DNA of 64,000 nucleotides from Rhodocyclaceae bacterium (GTDB taxonomy: Bacteria > Pseudomonadota > Gammaproteobacteria > Burkholderiales > Rhodocyclaceae), in assembly GCA_016721505.1 (NCBI GenBank), contig JADKHX010000006.1, positions 248,001 through 312,000 of the forward strand, written 5' to 3'. The first letter of the stretch is position 1, and each line of letters begins with the position of its first letter. Shown here piece after piece: positions 8,610 to 17,683 of this stretch. A program made the translations under genes and the position numbers. The notes beneath the pieces were generated by a model that did not search any database, was not told where the DNA came from, and worked only from the letters and a program-made list of their open reading frames with translations.

Positions 8610-9467
8610 ATGAACGAAATCGAAACCTTGAGCATTACGGCATCGGACGCCCATCGATTTGATGCCCAACTTTATTTGGCTAAAGCGCCTGACGCGCCGG
8701 TGCTGATTTTCTATTCGGCTATGGGTACCCCCAGCAAGGTGTATCGCGCGTTTGCCAGCACAATGGCTGAACACGGCATCAGCGTTTGCACTCCAGATTG
8801 GCGCGGTATTGCCAGCAGCTCTGTACGTGCTGCGCGTAATGTCGATTTTGGCTATCGTCACCTTATCGAAGTAGACGCACCGGCTTTAATCAGCGCCTTG
8901 GAAGCACGTTTCCCCGGTGCAAAATTCTGGCTTGGCGGGCACAGCCTTGGCGGCCAACTTAGCGCGCTTATTGCAGCAACCAAGCCCAACCGCGTCCATG
9001 GTTTGCTGCCTATCGCCAGTGGCAGCGTCTATCTCCCCTGCTTTCCGAAAAGATCGCAACGTCAGATTCGCTTCATAGGTATGCTGATCAAAACCGTGGT
9101 TCCATTGCTGGGCTATTTCCCGGGCAGTCGATTTGGTTTTGCCGGACGGGAGGCGCGTGGTGTGATGCGCGACTGGTATAGTGTGGCCGGTAGCGGACGC
9201 TACGAGCCAAACGATACCGAGCTCAATTACGAGCATGCGCTGAGTCAATTGAACCTGCCGGTACTTGGTCTGAATTTCGCAAGTGATTTGTTTGCCACCG
9301 AAGCGGCGGGGAACTATTTGCTGGGTAAGCTGTCGAACTGCTCACCGCAGCATTGGTTATGGGATGAGTCACACACCAACGGCATAACTTTCGATCACTA
9401 TTCTTGGTTAAAGAATGCGCCGATAGTTGTGCCAAAGGTCGCAGCATGGTTGCATCAACAACGGTAG
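8610..9467 (+). CDS. Alpha/beta hydrolase of unknown substrate
   Basis: A 285-residue alpha/beta hydrolase. The nucleophile elbow is GGHSLGGQ (Ser near residue 113). The catalytic acid is probably the Asp in NFASDLFATEAA, and the His is in WDESHTNGITFDHYSW near the C-terminus. It resembles the group of predicted esterase/lipase-like hydrolases lacking a lid insertion. There is no signal peptide, so it is cytosolic. Proximity to phasins makes a link to PHA or fatty-acid metabolism conceivable but unproven. No strong ribosome binding site is visible; the sequence just upstream is the repeat copy with its duplicated GAGCCA. Confidence 0.82.
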   Translation: MNEIETLSITASDAHRFDAQLYLAKAPDAPVLIFYSAMGTPSKVYRAFASTMAEHGISVCTPDWRGIASSSVRAARNVDFGYRHLIEVDAPALISALEARFPGAKFWLGGHSLGGQLSALIAATKPNRVHGLLPIASGSVYLPCFPKRSQRQIRFIGMLIKTVVPLLGYFPGSRFGFAGREARGVMRDWYSVAGSGRYEPNDTELNYEHALSQLNLPVLGLNFASDLFATEAAGNYLLGKLSNCSPQHWLWDESHTNGITFDHYSWLKNAPIVVPKVAAWLHQQR

Positions 9468-9564
9468 TGATTACTTTTACAAGCGCTTACTAAACTGCAT
9501 TGTGGTCAATAGCAATGCCCCTAGAATGTACAACACAAATTTTATTTTCCTCCGGAGATTGTTC

Positions 9565-10215
9565 ATGAAACGTTTTGCGATGTTTGCCACATTTTTCGTG
9601 TCCACCCTGCTTGCGTTTGGCTCAAGCATAACGCTGGCAGCGGACCTCCAAGTAGGTCGCGACTACACCGTGATTGATCCACCGCAACCCGGTGGCAGTG
9701 CGGGCAAAATTGAAGTTGTCGAATTTTTCTCTTACGCATGTTCACATTGCAACGACTTTAGCCCGCTCGTGGCTGCCTGGTCGGCTAGTTTGCCTAAAGA
9801 CGTGGTGTTTCGCCGCATACCGGTATCATTTAATCGCCCGCCTTGGGCACGATTGGCAGGCATTTACTATTCACTCGATGCGACCGGCAATCTTGAAAAA
9901 TTAGATGCAATGGTGTTTGCAGCCGTTCACAAAGACCGCGTCAATTTTGATAGCAATGAGAGCTTCGTCGCATGGGCAACAAGCAAAGGTGCAGACGGCA
10001 AAAAAATCGGCGATGCGATGAATTCGTTTGGCGTACAAACCCGACTGAAACAGGGCGATCAAGAGGCCGTTCGTTATGGCATTTCTGGCGTTCCAGCAAT
10101 GGCAGTCAACGGTCGTTATTTGGTTAATAACACGGCTGCGCCAAACTACGGTTCGCTCCTCAAATTAGTAGACTTGGTAGTCGCTAAAGTACGTAGCGAA
10201 ACCAGCGCGAAGTGA
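9565..10215 (+). CDS. dsbA: Thiol:disulfide interchange protein DsbA
   Basis: A 216-residue periplasmic oxidase. The start at 9565 is preceded by GGAG and gives a good signal peptide ending ITLAA. The thioredoxin fold with helical insertion is clear (KIEVVEFFSYACSHCNDFSPL, YGISGVPAMAVNGRY with the cis-Pro). The active site reads CSHC instead of the usual CPHC, a conservative but notable change that should alter the redox potential. The gene is coupled to dsbB by TGATG. Confidence 0.93.
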   Translation: MKRFAMFATFFVSTLLAFGSSITLAADLQVGRDYTVIDPPQPGGSAGKIEVVEFFSYACSHCNDFSPLVAAWSASLPKDVVFRRIPVSFNRPPWARLAGIYYSLDATGNLEKLDAMVFAAVHKDRVNFDSNESFVAWATSKGADGKKIGDAMNSFGVQTRLKQGDQEAVRYGISGVPAMAVNGRYLVNNTAAPNYGSLLKLVDLVVAKVRSETSAK

Positions 10216-10703
10216 TGCTTCAGCAGCCACGCCGTATCCTGCTGCTCATCGGCGTGCTTGGCTTTGCATTGGTCGCGGGCGGTTTGGTGTTGGCGCGCAC
10301 AATGAATCTCGCCGCCTGCCCACTGTGTATCTTGCAGCGCATGCTGTATCTGTTGGCGGCATTTGAAGTGATCCTGAGTTTGATCATTTTCCGTACGCAG
10401 AAATCGAGTTTCTACGTCGCTTTAGTCGTTGCAAGCACTGCATCGCTTGGTGTCTGGATTGCCGGGTATCAAACCTGGCTGCAGCGCTTCGCCACTGACA
10501 CGAGCTGCTCGGCGAATCAACCGTGGTGGGAACGTTTCGTCTATTGGGCCGGCGAACAATCGCCATTGTTGTTTGAGGCGACAGGTTTGTGCAGCGAAGC
10601 GGGATGGAAATTTCTTTCCCTATCGATCGCCGAGTGGTCGCTGCTGATGTTTAGCGCAATGACCGTGGGCGCTTTGCGCGCGGCATGGTTGGCTAGGCGC
10701 TAG
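10215..10703 (+). CDS. dsbB: Disulfide bond formation protein DsbB
   Basis: A 162-residue inner-membrane quinone reductase that reoxidises DsbA. Four hydrophobic helices are visible. The first cysteine pair is CPLC after helix 1 (LAACPLCILQRMLY), and the second pair is in the long periplasmic loop (TSCSANQPWW and GLCSEAGW). The ATG at 10215 overlaps the dsbA stop. A GTG one codon earlier is also possible. Confidence 0.94.
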   Translation: MLQQPRRILLLIGVLGFALVAGGLVLARTMNLAACPLCILQRMLYLLAAFEVILSLIIFRTQKSSFYVALVVASTASLGVWIAGYQTWLQRFATDTSCSANQPWWERFVYWAGEQSPLLFEATGLCSEAGWKFLSLSIAEWSLLMFSAMTVGALRAAWLARR

Positions 10704-10706
10704 CCT

Positions 10707-11717
10707 ATGAGTGCTACGCCGCTCATTGCACTGTCGCGCGGCGGCGTGTTGGAATCCGAGCATTTCGGCGCAGTGGCGGTGGTTGATTGCAATGGCAAAC
10801 TGCTCACTGCTGTGGGTGACGCGCATCGGCTGACATTTTCCCGCTCAACGCTCAAAGCGTTTCAGGCACTGCCCCTGCTCGAAGGTGGTGGGCATGCAAC
10901 CTTCGGCTACGACAGCAAACATTTGGCCTTGCTTTGTGCCAGTCACAACGGCGAAACGATGCATATCGACGTGGTCGATGAAATGCTCGCCAAACTCAAT
11001 TTGCCGCACACCACACTCGAATGTGGTTGCCATGTTCCGGCCCAGTATTCGTATTTTGATGAATCGCCACCGGCTGGAACAAAGTGGGATCAACGCCACA
11101 ATAATTGCAGCGGCAAACACGCTGGTTTTCTGGCTTATTGCGTGCAGCACGGCACGCCAACTGCGAACTATGTTTCGCCCATGCATCCATTGCAGTTGGC
11201 GATTCGTCGCGATGTCGCAAAGGTCGTCGATATGGACGAAAACGCCTTGTGTATGGGCATTGACGGCTGCTCGTCACCCAACTACGCGATGCCTTTATCG
11301 AAAATTGCTTATGCCTACGCGCGGCTTGCCGCCGGTATTCACGACACGAAATTCGGTGCGAGTTTCGCCTTACTTGGCAATGCGATGACGACCCATCCGG
11401 AGTTGGTTTCCGGTACTCATCGCAACGATCTTGCGTTTATGCAAACGGGACGCGGTGATTGGATCAGTAAAGTTGGCGCAGATGGCGTACAAGCAATTGC
11501 CAGCAAATCGCGCCGCGAAGCCTTCGCTGTAAAAATTGCTGATGGCAACCGCACTGCTTTGTTCGCCACTGCCGTTGAAGTGCTGGAACAACTTGGTTGG
11601 CTCGATAATGCGCAGCGCGAACAGCTTGCGCCGTGGCGAGCGACAGACATCACCAATGCGCGCGGAATTGTGGTGGGCCAACGCCGTCCGGTTTTCAGCC
11701 TGCAAACATTCAGTTGA
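10707..11717 (+). CDS. Asparaginase II (Rhizobium-type)
   Basis: A 336-residue protein of the asparaginase II family (Pfam Asparaginase_II), unrelated to the bacterial AnsA/AnsB fold. Family signatures are RGGVLESEHFGAVAVVD, FSRSTLKAFQALPLLEGG, the conserved CASHNGE, and NNCSGKHAGFLAYC with the conserved Ser-Gly-Lys. It follows dsbB by only 3 bases and precedes arginase by 15 bases, so a shared transcript is likely. Together the last two genes look catabolic: nitrogen release from asparagine and arginine. Confidence 0.9.
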   Translation: MSATPLIALSRGGVLESEHFGAVAVVDCNGKLLTAVGDAHRLTFSRSTLKAFQALPLLEGGGHATFGYDSKHLALLCASHNGETMHIDVVDEMLAKLNLPHTTLECGCHVPAQYSYFDESPPAGTKWDQRHNNCSGKHAGFLAYCVQHGTPTANYVSPMHPLQLAIRRDVAKVVDMDENALCMGIDGCSSPNYAMPLSKIAYAYARLAAGIHDTKFGASFALLGNAMTTHPELVSGTHRNDLAFMQTGRGDWISKVGADGVQAIASKSRREAFAVKIADGNRTALFATAVEVLEQLGWLDNAQREQLAPWRATDITNARGIVVGQRRPVFSLQTFS

Positions 11718-11732
11718 AAGGTTCTCAAGACC

Positions 11733-12650
11733 ATGAGTACAACGATCAATTTGATAGGCGCGCCGACTGACATCGGTGCCGGTATGCGCGGTGCCAGCAT
11801 GGGGCCAGAAGCCTTGCGGGTTGCCAACATCGTGAGCGTGCTCCAAAGCCACGGGCTTGAAGTAATCGACACTGGCAATCTCTCCGGACCAGCAAATCCG
11901 TGGCGGCCGCCAGTCAATGGCTATCGCCATCTCAACGAAGTCGTGGCGTGGAACATGTCGGTGCATGCCGCCGTGCATGAAGCGCTCGAACAAGGGCATT
12001 TGCCGATTTTGCTGGGCGGCGACCATTGCTTGGGCATCGGCTCGATTAGCGCCGTAGCAAGACATTGCCGGGCAGTCGGGAAGAAACTTCGCATTCTGTG
12101 GCTCGACGCGCATGCCGATTTCAATACCAGCGTGCTAACCCCCAGTGGCAATATTCACGGTATGCCGGTCGCCTGTTTGTGTGGTCACGGCCCTCAGGCG
12201 CTTATCGAAATCGGCGGACATGTTCCGGCAATTGATGCCAAATCAATCCGCCAAATCGGGATTCGCAGCGTCGATGCCGGCGAGAAAAGATTCGTGCATG
12301 AAATGGATCTAGAAGTCTTCGACATGCGCTACATCGACGAGTTGGGAATGCGCGTTGCGATGGAAAACGCGTTAATGGGCATCGACGAACAAACCCATCT
12401 GCATGTTAGTTTTGATGTTGATTTTCTCGACCCCGATATTGCCCCGGGTGTCGGTACCACGGTGCGTGGCGGGCCGGGCTATCGTGAAGCGCAATTGTGC
12501 ATGGAAATGATCGCGGATACCGGTTTGTTGGCTTCGTTGGACGTAATGGAACTCAACCCCGCACTCGATGAACGCAATCGCACGGCGGAGTTAGCGGTCG
12601 ATTTGATCGAATCGCTTTTTGGGAAAAGCACCTTGATGCGCAAGCAATAA
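11733..12650 (+). CDS. rocF: Arginase
   Basis: A 305-residue manganese arginase converting arginine to ornithine and urea. All metal-ligand motifs are present: GGDHCLGIGS, DAHADFN and SFDVDFLDPDIAPGVGT, plus the substrate-loop GNIHGMP and the C-terminal MELNPALDERNRTAELA. The order of motifs and length match the arginase/RocF branch rather than agmatinase. AAAGG lies 8 bases before the ATG. Confidence 0.95.
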   Translation: MSTTINLIGAPTDIGAGMRGASMGPEALRVANIVSVLQSHGLEVIDTGNLSGPANPWRPPVNGYRHLNEVVAWNMSVHAAVHEALEQGHLPILLGGDHCLGIGSISAVARHCRAVGKKLRILWLDAHADFNTSVLTPSGNIHGMPVACLCGHGPQALIEIGGHVPAIDAKSIRQIGIRSVDAGEKRFVHEMDLEVFDMRYIDELGMRVAMENALMGIDEQTHLHVSFDVDFLDPDIAPGVGTTVRGGPGYREAQLCMEMIADTGLLASLDVMELNPALDERNRTAELAVDLIESLFGKSTLMRKQ

Positions 12651-12854
12651 CGACAAGTTTGCCCGTTGGTGCTGGTGATGGAATGCTCCGTTCAATGGCC
12701 GCACGTCGTCGCTAGAGCATCGAGAACGCCGCCCTGTGCGGTAAGATTAGGCCTGTCGCGAGCTATAAATATGCCGCTCGCATCCTTGCAAGACGAATAA
12801 TTTGGCGTTCGTTAGCAAGTGAAAACCTGATGATTCTCAACTGGAGTACTGTGA
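12651..12854. other. Intergenic region with a partial dispersed repeat
   Basis: 204 bp between arginase and the fusion gene. It holds a minus-strand copy of the repeat core, CATCACCAGCACCAAC (12665-12680), with the left box degenerate. GGAG about 8 bases before 12855 is the ribosome binding site of the next gene. No small gene or clear terminator is seen. Confidence 0.6.
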
Positions 12855-14939
12855 ATGTTTTCGTTACAAGGTATGGCCGTTGTAAGTATGTTTCTCGCCA
12901 GCTTGTTATTGGTTGGCTTTTTGGTTTTCGCGCGAATGTCACCCGAAAAAATGTCGGTCTGGGCGCTCAATGCCGATCGGCGACGTGCTGGAGTGCAATT
13001 AAAGAGCTTACGCATTCGAGGCTTCAATATTCCTTATCTCGAAGCAGGATCAGGCGAACCCTTGGTATTGATACACGGCTTTGGCGCTGACAAAGATCAC
13101 TTCACCCGGATCGCCCGCCACCTCAAAGCGAACTATCGCGTTCTCAGTATCGACCTGCCCGGTTTTGGCGAGGCCACACGTGACATCGGTGTGCTGTATG
13201 GCATTAACGATCAAGTCACACGATTACATGCAATTCTTGTCCAACTTGATATCAAACAAGTTCATCTGGGCGGCAGCTCGATGGGTGGATATATCGTCGC
13301 GCAATTCGCCGCCACCTACCCCGAAATGGTCTCCAGTGTTTGGCTGCTTAATGCCGCCGGCACCTTTGCCGCACATCAATCCGAGATGATGAAAACCTAT
13401 GTCGCCAAGGGCAAAATTCCGCTACTGGTTGAACATGAAGATGACTATCAAAAGCTTGTCGGTTTAGTGATGTCCAAACCGCCTTATTTTCCTCAGGCCG
13501 TGTTAACCGTTTTGGCGCGCCGTGCTGTCAGCGATTTGCAACTTCACCGACAGATTCTTCACCAATTTGTTGGCGACCCACAATATCTCGAACAGTGCTT
13601 TGTGAACCTTGAAACACCTGCATTGATCGTTTGGGGCTCAGAAGACAAAGTGTTGCATCCGCTCGGTGCCGATACGCTGCATCGTTTGTTTATCAATAGC
13701 GAAGTGAAGATTATGGATGGCATTGGTCACTTGCCGATGCTTGAAGATCCGGAGCAAACCGCCGCCGATTACATCGCGTTTCGCGCCAAACTTGACACAA
13801 TGCCAAGGCGAACCGCTGCCCCTGTAAAACGCGAAGTACTGACCGGTCAATCGGCGCCGGCCGCGATTGCTGCTGCGACCGCACTAGGTGCCAGAATTCC
13901 GGCCGGTGAGAAGCGTGCAACCCCCAACATCAACCAGCAGTGGTGTTTGAAAAAACGCCCTGTCGGGCTTATCGCAAATGGTGACTTCGAACTTCGCGAA
14001 GTGGCGATATTGCCGCTCGCAGAAGGCCAAGTCAAAGTACGCAATGTATTTCTATCGCTCGATCCAGCAATGCGTGGCTGGCTGATTGATCGACCGTCTT
14101 ACGTGCCGCCAGTCCAGATCGGCGAACTCATGCGCGGGCTGTGTGTCGGCGTGGTTATCGAATCGAAGAATGAATACTTTGTCCCCGGTGATTTCGTGCA
14201 GGGTATGTTTGGTTGGCAGACCCATTTCATCTCCAACGCTGACGGCGAAGGCATGACCAAACTGCCGCCCAGCCCATTGCCGCTAGAGGCCAATTTAGGT
14301 CTGTTCGGACTCGCTGGAATGACGGCGTATTTTGGTCTAATTGATGTTGGTCAGCCCAAGGAAGGCGAGACATTGTTGGTCTCTGGCGCCGCCGGTTCAG
14401 TCGGTTCTTTAGTCGGACAAATCGGCAAAATAAAAGGACTGCGTGTGGTCGGCATCGCTGGTAGCGACGACAAATGCGCGTGGCTAGTCAACGAGCTTGG
14501 TTTTGATGCGGCGGTCAATTACAAATCAGCTGATTTGCGCGGGCAACTCAAAGCCGCCTGCCCCACCGGCGTGGACGTCTATTTTGAAAATGTGGGAGGC
14601 GAAATCCTCGACACGGCATTGTCGGTCATGAACAATTTTGGCCGCGTCGTGGTCTGCGGATTAATCAGCCAATACAACGCCACCGACAAAGTACCCGGGC
14701 CTTACAACTTTGCCAGCGTAATTTCAAAACGCCTGCGTATCCAAGGCTTCGTCGCGCCTGACTACAGCAAGCGCGTCAAAGAAATGCTTGGCGAATTTTC
14801 ACATTGGTATTCAGTTGGCAAACTCAAATACCGCGTCGACATTGTGCAAGGATTGGATGCTGCGCCATTGGCGATCAATAAACTATTCAGCGGCGACAAC
14901 AACGGCAAATTGATCGTCCAAATTTCGCCAGTGCGGTGA
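12855..14939 (+). CDS. Fusion: membrane-anchored alpha/beta hydrolase + NADP-dependent MDR oxidoreductase
   Basis: A single uninterrupted 694-residue frame with two enzyme halves. Residues about 5-27 form a hydrophobic anchor. Residues about 50-310 are an alpha/beta hydrolase (VLIHGFGADKDHF, nucleophile GGSSMGGY, acid in VWGSEDKVLHP, His in IGHLPMLEDP). After an Ala/Pro/Arg linker (about 315-355), residues about 360-694 are a zinc-independent medium-chain dehydrogenase/reductase like CurA or prostaglandin/leukotriene reductase (SLDPAMRGWL, LLVSGAAGSVGSLVGQI, YFENVGGEILD). The hydrolase half resembles MhpC-type C-C hydrolases. Substrate unknown. The linker keeps frame and coding character, so this looks like a true fusion rather than a missed stop. 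Confidence 0.85.
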   Translation: MFSLQGMAVVSMFLASLLLVGFLVFARMSPEKMSVWALNADRRRAGVQLKSLRIRGFNIPYLEAGSGEPLVLIHGFGADKDHFTRIARHLKANYRVLSIDLPGFGEATRDIGVLYGINDQVTRLHAILVQLDIKQVHLGGSSMGGYIVAQFAATYPEMVSSVWLLNAAGTFAAHQSEMMKTYVAKGKIPLLVEHEDDYQKLVGLVMSKPPYFPQAVLTVLARRAVSDLQLHRQILHQFVGDPQYLEQCFVNLETPALIVWGSEDKVLHPLGADTLHRLFINSEVKIMDGIGHLPMLEDPEQTAADYIAFRAKLDTMPRRTAAPVKREVLTGQSAPAAIAAATALGARIPAGEKRATPNINQQWCLKKRPVGLIANGDFELREVAILPLAEGQVKVRNVFLSLDPAMRGWLIDRPSYVPPVQIGELMRGLCVGVVIESKNEYFVPGDFVQGMFGWQTHFISNADGEGMTKLPPSPLPLEANLGLFGLAGMTAYFGLIDVGQPKEGETLLVSGAAGSVGSLVGQIGKIKGLRVVGIAGSDDKCAWLVNELGFDAAVNYKSADLRGQLKAACPTGVDVYFENVGGEILDTALSVMNNFGRVVVCGLISQYNATDKVPGPYNFASVISKRLRIQGFVAPDYSKRVKEMLGEFSHWYSVGKLKYRVDIVQGLDAAPLAINKLFSGDNNGKLIVQISPVR

Positions 14940-14949
14940 AATCACGCAT

Positions 14950-14972
14950 CGGGTTAGCGTAACGCTAACCCG
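14950..14972. terminator. Hairpin between convergent genes, possible terminator
   Basis: A perfect 10-bp stem CGGGTTAGCG / CGCTAACCCG around a 3-base loop, in the 41-bp gap between the fusion gene and clpB. There is no T tract on either side, so intrinsic termination is uncertain. Confidence 0.5.
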
Positions 14973-14980
14973 ACACCGAC

Positions 14981-17584
14981 TCATGCTTTGGCAAACGTAA
15001 TCTGCCCCTTCTCGGCGGCAACCTTCACTGTATCTTTCGCGGCGAATTTACCTTCCAAAATTTGCTTCGCCAGCGGATTTTCTATCCGCTCTTGAATAGC
15101 TCGTTTTAGTGGCCGCGCGCCGAACACCGGGTCGAACCCTGCCTCGGCCAGCAGTGCTAGGGCCGCATCGCTGACGACCAAACCCATCTCCAAGCGTGCC
15201 ATGCGTTTTTCGAGATATTGCAATTGGATACGCGCGATTCCGGCAATGTGCTTTTCGTCGAGCGCGTGGAATACTACAATCTCGTCGATACGATTCACGA
15301 ACTCGGGGCGGAAATGCATTTTGACTTCGCCCATCACCGCCAGTTTGATGATTTGATAATCCTGCCCCGACATTTGCTGAATCATCTGACTACCTAGATT
15401 GGATGTCATCACGATAATCGTATTTTTGAAATCCACCGTGCGCCCTTGTCCGTCGGTCATGCGGCCATCGTCGAGCACTTGTAGCAGCACGTTAAACACA
15501 TCTGGATGCGCTTTTTCCACCTCGTCAAACAAGATCACTGAATACGGTTTGCGCCGTACTTGTTCGGTCAGATAACCGCCCTCTTCATAGCCGACATAAC
15601 CCGGTGGCGCGCCGATCAACCGGGCGACCGAATGTTTCTCCATGAATTCGCTCATGTCGATGCGGATTAAATGATCTTCGGCATCAAACATAAACTCGGC
15701 CAATGCTTTGCATAGCTCAGTTTTGCCAACGCCAGTCGGACCGAGGAACAGGAATGAACCGTAAGGACGATTTTCGTCGGACAAGCCAGCGCGCGAGCGG
15801 CGAATTGCATCAGCAACCAAATGCACCGCCTCGTTCTGGCCGACCACGCGGGCATGCAGTTTGTCTTCCATGCGCAGCAGTTTTTCACGCTCACCTTGCA
15901 TCATTTTGCTGACTGGAATTCCTGTTGCGCGCGACACTACTTCGGCAATTTCTTCAGTGCCGACTTGAGTTCTTAGCAAGCGATGTTTTAACGGCGTGTC
16001 GCCAGCACCAAGTGACGCACTTTCGGACGCGACATCGGACGCCTTGATCTGCGCTTCCAGCTTCGGCAAGGTGCCATATTGCAACTCGGCGAGCTTGTCA
16101 AAAGCGCCTTGTCTTTGCAGCTCCGCCATTTGCACTTTCACACGTTCAATTTCTTCCTTGATGTGCGTCGTGCCTTGCATCTGGGCTTTTTCGGCCTTCC
16201 AGATTTCTTCCAAATCTGAATATTCCTTGTCGAGCTTTTTGAGCTCGCTTTCAATCAAAGCAAGGCGCTTTTTCGACGCATCATCTTTCTCTTTCTTCAC
16301 CGCTTCGCGTTCGATTTTCAATTGAATCGAACGTCGCTCAAGCTTGTCCATGACTTCGGGTTTGGAATCGATTTCTATCTTCATCCGCGCTGCCGCTTCA
16401 TCAATTAAATCAATCGCTTTGTCGGGCAAAAATCTGTCGGTGATGTAGCGATTAGACAGTTCGGCCGCCGCGACAATCGCGGGGTCGGTGATATCTACGC
16501 CGTGATGCAACTCGTATTTTTCGCGCAGCCCGCGCAATATCGCAATTGTCGCTTCCACCGTTGGTTCATCGACTTGAACTTTCTGAAAACGCCGCTCCAA
16601 GGCGGCGTCTTTTTCGACATATTTGCGATATTCGTTGAGCGTCGTTGCGCCGATGCAATGCAATTCGCCGCGCGCTAGCGCCGGCTTGAGCATGTTGCCC
16701 GCATCAATCGCGCCCTCGGCCTTACCAGCGCCAACCATGGTGTGTAGTTCGTCAATGAAAAGAATAATCCGGCCTTCATCCAAAGCCACTTCCTTGAGCA
16801 CCGCTTTGAGTCGCTCTTCAAACTCACCGCGATATTTCGCACCGGCCAGCAGCCCCGCCATATCGAGCACCAGCACACGCTTGTCTTTCAGCGAATCAGG
16901 TACTTCGCCATTCACAATGCGCTGAGCAAGGCCTTCGACAATCGCGGTTTTGCCCACACCGGGCTCGCCGATTAACACCGGGTTATTCTTCGTCCGACGC
17001 TGCAAAATCTGCATCGTGCGACGAATTTCATCGTCACGTCCAATAACAGGATCGAGCTTGCCCAGTCGCGCACGCTCGGTCAAATCGAGGCAATATTTAT
17101 TCAATGCTTCACGCTGCCCTTCGGCATCCGGTGAGCCGACATTTTCGCCCCCGCGAACTGCCTTGATCGCATCTTCCAATGCCTTGCGATTCAAGCCAGC
17201 CTCTTTCAGCAAACGCCCTGCTTCGCCTTTGTCTGCGGCTAGTGCCAGCAAAAACATTTCTGAGGCGATGAACTGATCACCCGCTTTTTGCGCTTCTTTG
17301 TCGGTGACGTTGAGCAGATTGGTCAAGTCGCGCCCGACGCTCACCTCGCCGCCATGGCCAACCACGCTGGGCAATCGTTCCAAAGCCTTCGTCAGCGCTG
17401 TTTTCAGCCCAGCCACATTCACACCAGCGCGCGCGAGTAGAGCGTTGGTGCCACCATCATCTTGATTGAGCAACGCTAACAGCAAATGTTGAGGCGCAAT
17501 AAATTGCTGATCGTTGCCAACGGCTAAGCTTTGCGCATCGGCAAGTGCTTGTTGAAACTTGGTAGTGAATTTGTCGACTCGCAT
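14981..17584 (-). CDS. clpB: ATP-dependent disaggregase ClpB
   Basis: An 867-residue Hsp100 disaggregase that works with DnaK. The start at 17584 (MRVDKFTTKFQQALADAQ) is the canonical ClpB N-terminus; the frame is open 93 bases further but without family match. Visible parts are the N domain, NBD1 (GEPGVGKTAIVEGLAQRI), the long coiled-coil M domain (about 400-520) and NBD2 (GPTGVGKTELCKALAEFMF, GYVGYEEGGYLTEQVRR). A repeat copy encodes about residues 523-530 (SLGAGDTP) at the M-domain/NBD2 junction, a variable spot. A sigma32-like promoter lies just upstream. Confidence 0.98.
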   Translation of the reverse strand: MRVDKFTTKFQQALADAQSLAVGNDQQFIAPQHLLLALLNQDDGGTNALLARAGVNVAGLKTALTKALERLPSVVGHGGEVSVGRDLTNLLNVTDKEAQKAGDQFIASEMFLLALAADKGEAGRLLKEAGLNRKALEDAIKAVRGGENVGSPDAEGQREALNKYCLDLTERARLGKLDPVIGRDDEIRRTMQILQRRTKNNPVLIGEPGVGKTAIVEGLAQRIVNGEVPDSLKDKRVLVLDMAGLLAGAKYRGEFEERLKAVLKEVALDEGRIILFIDELHTMVGAGKAEGAIDAGNMLKPALARGELHCIGATTLNEYRKYVEKDAALERRFQKVQVDEPTVEATIAILRGLREKYELHHGVDITDPAIVAAAELSNRYITDRFLPDKAIDLIDEAAARMKIEIDSKPEVMDKLERRSIQLKIEREAVKKEKDDASKKRLALIESELKKLDKEYSDLEEIWKAEKAQMQGTTHIKEEIERVKVQMAELQRQGAFDKLAELQYGTLPKLEAQIKASDVASESASLGAGDTPLKHRLLRTQVGTEEIAEVVSRATGIPVSKMMQGEREKLLRMEDKLHARVVGQNEAVHLVADAIRRSRAGLSDENRPYGSFLFLGPTGVGKTELCKALAEFMFDAEDHLIRIDMSEFMEKHSVARLIGAPPGYVGYEEGGYLTEQVRRKPYSVILFDEVEKAHPDVFNVLLQVLDDGRMTDGQGRTVDFKNTIIVMTSNLGSQMIQQMSGQDYQIIKLAVMGEVKMHFRPEFVNRIDEIVVFHALDEKHIAGIARIQLQYLEKRMARLEMGLVVSDAALALLAEAGFDPVFGARPLKRAIQERIENPLAKQILEGKFAAKDTVKVAAEKGQITFAKA
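15994..16014 (+). repeat. Dispersed repeat copy inside clpB
   Basis: GCGTGTCGCCAGCACCAAGT then G, antisense to clpB, encoding SLGAGDTP. It differs from consensus by CAC to CGC in the spacer and CAACT to CAAGT. Confidence 0.75.
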
Positions 17585-17629
17585 GTTGCGTCGCCTTTCG
17601 ATTAAAGTATGTTGAAGCCTTGTACTGTC

Positions 17630-17657
17630 AAATGAGGCAGGTAGGCAAAATTTCAAG
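17630..17657 (-). promoter_or_regulatory. Putative sigma32 heat-shock promoter of clpB
   Basis: Reading the minus strand: CTTGAAA (17657-17651), 13 bases, CCTCATTT (17637-17630). This matches the sigma32 consensus CTTGAAA - 11 to 16 bases - CCCCATNT at all but one of the fixed positions. It lies about 46 bp upstream of the ATG, in the right place for heat-shock control of clpB. Confidence 0.85.
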
Positions 17658-17683
17658 TCATAGCAATAACAGGTCAAATTAAT

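Noticed and set aside
11160..11180. GCGTGCAGCACGGCACGCCAAC in asparaginase as a repeat copy
   Set aside because: The spacing does not fit and the encoded protein segment looks normal for the family.
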